NCBI GenBank assembly: GCA_903916675.1
Contig: CAIWXQ010000041.1
Location: forward strand, 1 to 64,000
Reading direction: 5' to 3'
From: an uncultured bacterium
Lineage (GTDB): Bacteria; Verrucomicrobiota; Kiritimatiellia; RFP12; CAIWXQ01
Length of the DNA: 64,000 bases
Numbering within the stretch: the first letter of the stretch is position 1; each line of letters starts with the position of its first letter. The notes beneath the pieces were generated by a model. It saw only the letters and a list, made by a program, of their open reading frames with translations. It searched no databases and was not told the origin of the DNA. The position numbers and the translations under genes were made by a program. Of this stretch, positions 59,339 through 64,000 are shown piece after piece.

Positions 59339-59710
59339 CTTCCCTATAAATGGTGTTCCCTGATGGAATCGAAGTTGCCATCCGGAACGGGTGCGCGTCC
59401 AGATGGAACTTCTTCGGGCGTATTCCGTCACGCCATGATAGGTGACGGCACTATTGTACGTGACCTGTGCCACATCCGGGGTTAGCAGTCGCACGTTGAG
59501 ATTTGGGAGCGGCAACACAGCAGCGATCGGTTGCGGTTTGGCGTCAAGCGTGTCTTCCCGTTGATAGGAGCGTCCGGACCGTCCGAACTCGAAAAAGTCA
59601 TCGGCAAAGACCTCGTTCATTCGGTGTCGGTCGAACCGTGTTTCTTCACGCCAGAGTCCCTCTTCCAGTCGCTGAAGAAGCTCACGATCTTCTTTGCTTG
59701 GGGTTGTCAT
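59333..59710 (-). CDS. DUF4440/NTF2-like family protein
   Basis: MTTPSKEDRELLQRLEEGLWREETRFDRHRMNEVFADDFFEFGRSG...VTYNSAVTYHG...WTRTRSGWQLRFHQGTP. Confidence 0.75.
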   Translation of the reverse strand: MTTPSKEDRELLQRLEEGLWREETRFDRHRMNEVFADDFFEFGRSGRSYQREDTLDAKPQPIAAVLPLPNLNVRLLTPDVAQVTYNSAVTYHGVTEYARRSSIWTRTRSGWQLRFHQGTPFIGKA

Positions 59711-59749
59711 GATGTTGCTTTCCTCACGTTCGTTTGGCCTGGCGTCAGC

Positions 59750-59798
59750 GCGCAACCGACGTTGCGCCAGCGGCTGCTGGTGCCGCGCAATGTTAGGC
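59750..59798. repeat. attC-like nested inverted repeat overlapping the GNAT stop codon
   Basis: Minus strand GCCTAAC-A-TTGCGC...GCGCAA-CGTCG-GTTGCGC; GNAT stop TAA lies inside GCCTAAC. Confidence 0.45.
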
Positions 59799-60356
59799 GG
59801 TAAGTTGCGACACGCGTTTTGCGAGTATCACGCTCCGGTAATTGGTGTCCTTCCATTGCGCGTATTCAATGAAGCGAAAGCCCTTCGCCCGGTACATGGC
59901 GATCAGTTCGGTTGCACGTTCGGACGTGTCGAGCGCAAGTTCGCGCAACCCTTTTTCCGATGCTCGTGCTTCGACCAGTCCCAGCAGCCGCGTACCGATG
60001 CCCAGGCCTTGGTGGCTGGTCCGCACCGCAAATTGGCCGAAGGATGCGACGTCCGGGAGATCGTAAAAAGGCGTGCCACAAGTCGCGGCCGCCTCTGCAA
60101 GGGTTACAATGCCCACAATACGATCGCCATCGAGCGTGACGATGGTTTCACCTCTCGAGACGCGTCTTTGCGTTGCGGACTTGTCCTGATGAGAGGCGAA
60201 GAAGCGCATGCCAGCTTCTGCGAGCGGGGCGTAGGCTTCATGGAGCATCGCGGTTATTGCTTCCAAATCGTCGCCGGGTGAGAGATAACGATAAAGGATT
60301 TGCCTGCCGGTGCGATCTGGACTCTGTAGACCGTTCCGCAGATCTTGTTCGAGCAT
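59793..60356 (-). CDS. GNAT family N-acetyltransferase
   Basis: FGQFAVRTSHQGLGIGTRLLGLVEARASEKGLRELALDTSERATELIAMYRAKGFRF. Confidence 0.87.
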   Translation of the reverse strand: MLEQDLRNGLQSPDRTGRQILYRYLSPGDDLEAITAMLHEAYAPLAEAGMRFFASHQDKSATQRRVSRGETIVTLDGDRIVGIVTLAEAAATCGTPFYDLPDVASFGQFAVRTSHQGLGIGTRLLGLVEARASEKGLRELALDTSERATELIAMYRAKGFRFIEYAQWKDTNYRSVILAKRVSQLTA

Positions 60357-60384
60357 AGGGTGCTGGTCTTTTTTGCACACAACG

Positions 60385-60744
60385 TCAGCGCGCACTTTCC
60401 GGGTTCCCCGCCTGCGGGGTAGAAGGTGGCGGTGCCGCGTTTCGCTCGGCTTGTTTCTCAATTGCTCGCTGCATTGTGCTTCGTGCTTCCGCGCGCCTTC
60501 CGAAAACTAGGACGAAGACGAGCACACCCAGACAGCCAACGATAAGTAATGTGACTTTCCCCGTCTTCTGTTTCCGCCCGATGATTCCGAACAACAACGC
60601 CAGCAGGATGGCGACAACTCCAAACCCCGTGGCGATCACCTCTTTCGCAAACATGGCGATGAGGAAAGGCACAAGCAAGCCCGCCACCAGTAGGGCGAGC
60701 GCGAGATTGCCGAAGAGTTTGTCGCTTGTTTTTGGGCCTTCCAT
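60385..60744 (-). CDS. Small hypothetical membrane protein
   Basis: About three hydrophobic segments LALALLVAGLLVPFLIAMF, VIATGFGVVAILLALLFGI, VTLLIVGCLGVLVFVLVF. Confidence 0.6.
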   Translation of the reverse strand: MEGPKTSDKLFGNLALALLVAGLLVPFLIAMFAKEVIATGFGVVAILLALLFGIIGRKQKTGKVTLLIVGCLGVLVFVLVFGRRAEARSTMQRAIEKQAERNAAPPPSTPQAGNPESAR

Positions 60745-60763
60745 TTTCACTCCTCTTTTTGCC

Positions 60764-60826
60764 GCCCAACGCCACGGCTGTGGATTCATCGCACTAGCGG
60801 CGGAACCCGTGAGCCTCCGGTTGCGC
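60764..60826. repeat. attC-like nested inverted repeat
   Basis: Plus strand GCCCAAC-GC-CACGG...CCGTG-AGCCTCCG-GTTGCGC; 63 bp, outer boxes pair 6/7. Confidence 0.45.
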
Positions 60827-60886
60827 ATACAGCGTCAGCGCCTCGGTCAGCTTGCCGAATTCCGGCAGGGTCGGATAGCCCTTCAT
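60794..60886 (-). pseudogene. Truncated ORF remnant overlapping the PfkB-family gene by ATGA
   Basis: MKGYPTLPEFGKLTEALTLYAQPEAHGFRR*; starts in the ATGA at the end of the upstream gene, stops inside an attC-like repeat. Confidence 0.45.
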
Positions 60887-61776
60887 GCCTTCGCCTCCTG
60901 TGCGGTTAGGACTTCTTGCAGGAGCGGGATCGATTCCGCTGCGCCGGGACGGGTCACGCAGATGGCTGCTGCGCGACAACCGAGCCGCAGCGCCTGGGCA
61001 GGGTCGTTGCTTCGCATGAGTTCCGCCAGAAAGAAACCGATGAACGTATCGCCGGCAGCCGTGGTGTCAACCGGCGTCACAACAAACCCGGGTTGGCGCA
61101 GCATGCGGGCGGAATCGAAAAACACTGCGCCATCCTTTCCCATTGTCAGCACAGTCGCGGACCGCGGGAACTTGGCAATCATGGTTGTTCGGACACCTGC
61201 CGGCGTCGTGTGTCCCGTCAACCCCTCGGCCTCCGTCTCATTCAGGATGAAAAGGTCGACATCCTGCAACGGGTAGTCTTGCACGACGGGCGACATGGGC
61301 GCGGGGTTGAACACAACCCTTAACCCGTGTCGTTTCCCGCTCCGGATGGCTTCAGCCGTCGAGCTGGTCTCGTTCTGGAGCAGCAGACAATCCCCTTTTG
61401 AACAAGCCGATACCGCCTGCGTGACCAACTCGGCGCTGACAGCCAGATTCGCCCCGCCGTGAAGCACGATCGCATTTTCCCCGGAGGGCACGACTTGAAT
61501 GACGGCATGCCCCGTGGCCAGATCGGTCGTCTTGAGATGCGAGACATCGATGCCCTCGCGCGTCAAACGCTCCAGCAGCCAGGCGGCATCGCGCCCGACC
61601 ATGCCCGCATGCCGGGTCACCGCGCCGGCGCGGGCCAGTGCAATCGACTGGTTGAAGCCCTTGCCGCCGGCGAACACTGCATATCTCGCGCTCGCCAGCG
61701 TCTCGCCTGGGCGCACAAAGTGATCGACCGCATAGACATGGTCGATGTTGACTGATCCAATGTTCAATATGCGCAT
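60883..61776 (-). CDS. PfkB family carbohydrate kinase (ribokinase-like)
   Basis: SVNIDHVYAVDHFVRPGETLASARYAVFAGGKGFNQSIALARAGA; FVVTPVDTTAAGDTFIGFFLAELM. Confidence 0.92.
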   Translation of the reverse strand: MRILNIGSVNIDHVYAVDHFVRPGETLASARYAVFAGGKGFNQSIALARAGAVTRHAGMVGRDAAWLLERLTREGIDVSHLKTTDLATGHAVIQVVPSGENAIVLHGGANLAVSAELVTQAVSACSKGDCLLLQNETSSTAEAIRSGKRHGLRVVFNPAPMSPVVQDYPLQDVDLFILNETEAEGLTGHTTPAGVRTTMIAKFPRSATVLTMGKDGAVFFDSARMLRQPGFVVTPVDTTAAGDTFIGFFLAELMRSNDPAQALRLGCRAAAICVTRPGAAESIPLLQEVLTAQEAKA

Positions 61777-61864
61777 CGGTTGGAACGATAGAACTTCGCG
61801 CAGTATGCGTCAATCCGGGATGCAACAGCCTTGAATCCCACCCGACGAGGCGCCCGCAGTGTAG

Positions 61865-61885
61865 CGGCGGCTGTGTCAGCCGCCG
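61865..61885. repeat. Perfect GC hairpin CGGCGGCTG-TGT-CAGCCGCCG
   Basis: 9-bp perfect stem, 3-nt loop, upstream of dispersed repeat copy 2. Confidence 0.75.
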
Positions 61886-61947
61886 TCCCGCTCACAAACC
61901 CACGGTGGGGCCGACTCTCTGTTGCCGTCCGCAAAGGTGGGCTAGCC

Positions 61948-62145
61948 GCATCCCGCGCCGAGCCCAACATCTCGAACCCCCCGCGCAATATCGCGCACCA
62001 GGTGGCAGTCCTTGCACGACCGCAGTGCGCCCCAAATGCCCTTTACGGCATATCGCCCGCGTCCTACAATCGCGACATCCCTGCCGGGGAAGGCGCAGAC
62101 CATTCGGCCGCTCATTCAGCCGGAAACGGGTTGGATAGTGACGCA
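61948..62145 (+). repeat. Dispersed intergenic repeat, copy 2
   Basis: Same ordered blocks as copy 1 at 56939-57117; ends 16 nt before the next ATG. Confidence 0.85.
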
Positions 62146-62161
62146 AAGAGGATGAGAATTC

Positions 62162-62584
62162 ATGGACGTTGAAATCAGCTCCGACCAGGACAAACTCAGG
62201 ATCTCAGATGTTCATGAGATGCTCGCAATAGCTTTCTGGTCACCAGGGATCACCGAGACGGAAATTTGCAAAGGAATTCGGAATTCTGCGCTTGTTGTGG
62301 GTGCGTACTTGGCGGATAAACGACAAGTAGGCTTTCTCCGGGTGGTGTCCGACAAGGTGCGATTTGCCTATCTTTTGGATGTGATCGTGGCGGACGCATT
62401 CAGACGTAAGGGCATCGGCCAGAAAATGGTTCAATTCGCAATGTCGCATGTGGAATTGAAGGACATATATCAGTGGTTGTTGGTCACAAAAGACGCTCAT
62501 GGCGTCTATGCAAAGTGTGGGTTTCAAAAACTGCAGACCCCGGAACGGTGGATGTCGATCATGAAGCCACGTCCGGAACGATGA
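62162..62584 (+). CDS. GNAT family N-acetyltransferase
   Basis: LLDVIVADAFRRKGIGQKMVQFAMSHVELKDIYQWLLVTKDAHGVYAKCGFQKL. Confidence 0.88.
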   Translation: MDVEISSDQDKLRISDVHEMLAIAFWSPGITETEICKGIRNSALVVGAYLADKRQVGFLRVVSDKVRFAYLLDVIVADAFRRKGIGQKMVQFAMSHVELKDIYQWLLVTKDAHGVYAKCGFQKLQTPERWMSIMKPRPER

Positions 62585-62658
62585 ATGTTGAAGGCTAACC
62601 ACCGGCTGCCGCTGCGGCAGAGTCGGAGCCTTGGAGCTCAGAACGGAAGGAAGCGAAC

Positions 62659-63447
62659 GTGATGAATTTCACTGATGAAGCATTGCAGAAGTACAAACAA
62701 GACCGCTTTCCCCGCTCGGCGCGCTACGATCCGGCCTGGGTCCACCAGAATGAGATGGGGCCAAACGTGCTGTGGCTGACAGAGGCCTTGACGCAAGTGA
62801 TGGAGATCAAGGCGGGCATGCGCGTGCTCGACCTGGGGTGTGGCACGGCCATGAGCTCGATATTCCTCGCCAGGGAGTTTGGCGCGCAAGTCTGGGCAAC
62901 GGACCTCTGGATCAGCGCCACGGACAACCTGAAGCGCATTCGCGATGCCGGGCTGGAGGATCGTGTCTTCCCCATCCATGCGGAAGCACATGCGTTGCCC
63001 TTTGCCGAAGAGTTCTTTGACGCCATCGTCAGTCTGGACAGCTACCATTACTTTGGGACCGATGTTCACTATCTGGAATCCTGCCTGCTGAAACTGCTGA
63101 AGCCAAGGTGCCAGATCGGCATCGTGTCGCCGGCTTCGCCGGAGAGAATTCCCGCCCCGCCGCCCACTTGCCTTGGCAAGGGCTGGTATTGGATGAACAC
63201 TGTCGATTGGTGGCGCGATCTGTGGTCGCGCACACCGGGACTCGACCTGGAACATGCGGAATTGCTGCCCCACGGCTGGGATATGTGGATGCAATGGCAC
63301 GAATTCCTCGAGGCTTCAGGTCCACGGAATCGACCGGGTGGAGTGAAGGAATTCGACCAACTGCGTGCCGACAACGCTCGCTATCTTGGGTTCGTGCGCA
63401 TGGTCGGCAACAGGTGTTCCAACCAGCCGGGCGAGCCGACGGCTTGA
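62659..63447 (+). CDS. Class I SAM-dependent methyltransferase
   Basis: GMRVLDLGCGTAMSSIFLAREFGAQVWATDLW; LPFAEEFFDAIVSLDSYHYF. Confidence 0.9.
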   Translation: MMNFTDEALQKYKQDRFPRSARYDPAWVHQNEMGPNVLWLTEALTQVMEIKAGMRVLDLGCGTAMSSIFLAREFGAQVWATDLWISATDNLKRIRDAGLEDRVFPIHAEAHALPFAEEFFDAIVSLDSYHYFGTDVHYLESCLLKLLKPRCQIGIVSPASPERIPAPPPTCLGKGWYWMNTVDWWRDLWSRTPGLDLEHAELLPHGWDMWMQWHEFLEASGPRNRPGGVKEFDQLRADNARYLGFVRMVGNRCSNQPGEPTA

Positions 63448-63489
63448 TCGCCGCGCCGCACGGATGCCATGCGATGAATCGGCGAAACT

Positions 63490-63993
63490 ATGACCATCCA
63501 CAAAGAAACCAATGCCGACATTACAGGGATTCGCTCCGTTGAGCAGGCCGCCTTTGGGCGGTCAACCGAGGCGAGACTTGTCGATGCATTACGCGAGAAG
63601 GGGAAGCTGGTCATCTCCCTTGTCGCTGAAGAGGGCGGCAAGGTAGTTGGGCACATCGCTTTCTCCGCGATCAGCACAGAACCGGCCGCGGAAGAATGGC
63701 GCATTCTGGGCTTGGCCCCTCTTGCCGTTGCACCCGATAAACAGAAGCAAGGGATTGGATCGGCACTTGTCAAAGATGGACTGGAACTGGCAGGACGCCT
63801 TGGCTACACGCATGCCGTTCTTCTGGGCGGCGCTTACTACCACCGGTTTGGCTTTGTCCCGGCCCAACGATATGGAATCAGAAGTGCATATGATGCGGGT
63901 GATCATTTCATGATCGTGGCTTTAACGGGAACGGCAATGCCGGTCAATGTCATGATGAAGTATGCACCGGAGTTTGCAGAGGCTGCCTGTTAG
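63490..63993 (+). CDS. GNAT family N-acetyltransferase (YhbS-like)
   Basis: LGLAPLAVAPDKQKQGIGSALVKDGLELAGRLGYTHAVLLGGAYYHRFGF. Confidence 0.9.
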   Translation: MTIHKETNADITGIRSVEQAAFGRSTEARLVDALREKGKLVISLVAEEGGKVVGHIAFSAISTEPAAEEWRILGLAPLAVAPDKQKQGIGSALVKDGLELAGRLGYTHAVLLGGAYYHRFGFVPAQRYGIRSAYDAGDHFMIVALTGTAMPVNVMMKYAPEFAEAAC

Positions 63994-64000
63994 AAGATCA

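Noticed and set aside
56939-62145. Interpreting the two ~180-200 bp dispersed repeats themselves as canonical attC sites
   Set aside because: They end in GTTGGAT, but no complementary inner boxes were found near the opposite end and they exceed the usual attC length range; kept as a separate repeat family.
1-64000. Phage, transposase, toxin-antitoxin, restriction or other defence modules, rRNA genes
   Set aside because: No supporting motifs were recognised in the supplied ORFs or sequence; the GNAT genes lack a recognisable DUF1778/RHH antitoxin partner.

Overview
High-GC bacterial chromosomal window, probably from the PVC group and most likely Kiritimatiellota. This is judged from the secreted protein at 47843-48694, the type III glutamine synthetase and general gene style; no database was searched. 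Left to right: a divergent LexA/UmuD-like repressor and Y-family DNA polymerase pair; tRNA-His(GTG); a surface-polysaccharide locus with GDP-heptose-type genes, including an HddC-GmhB fusion; HrpB helicase; a PAS/GAF sensor protein overlapping a hybrid histidine kinase; an EamA transporter, radical SAM protein and RecN; a housekeeping block (methyltransferase, M42 peptidase, AI-2E family transporter, Era, PFK, ArgA-like GNAT, YebC, radical SAM); a complete chemotaxis cluster (hybrid kinase, CheA, CheW, MCP, CheR, CheD, CheY, CheX-like, CheB, hybrid kinase); two EF-hand paralogs; a nitrogen cluster (GlnN, PII, Amt) with tRNA-Leu(TAA); SerS; secreted and lipoprotein genes; and a mosaic right end (about 56.7-64 kb) of small accessory genes. 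The right end is the most unusual part. Short nested inverted repeats bounded by AAC/GTT boxes sit between its genes and look like integron attC sites. It also carries a ~180-200 bp dispersed repeat placed directly upstream of two ORFs, a frameshifted URO-D gene and truncated ORF remnants. No integrase is visible in the window, so the cassette-array reading is a hypothesis. Other observations: a PII protein with Glu at the position of uridylylated Tyr51, a CheA with an apparently inactive N-terminal HPt-like domain (His to Asn), and a GmhB domain missing two zinc-ligand cysteines.
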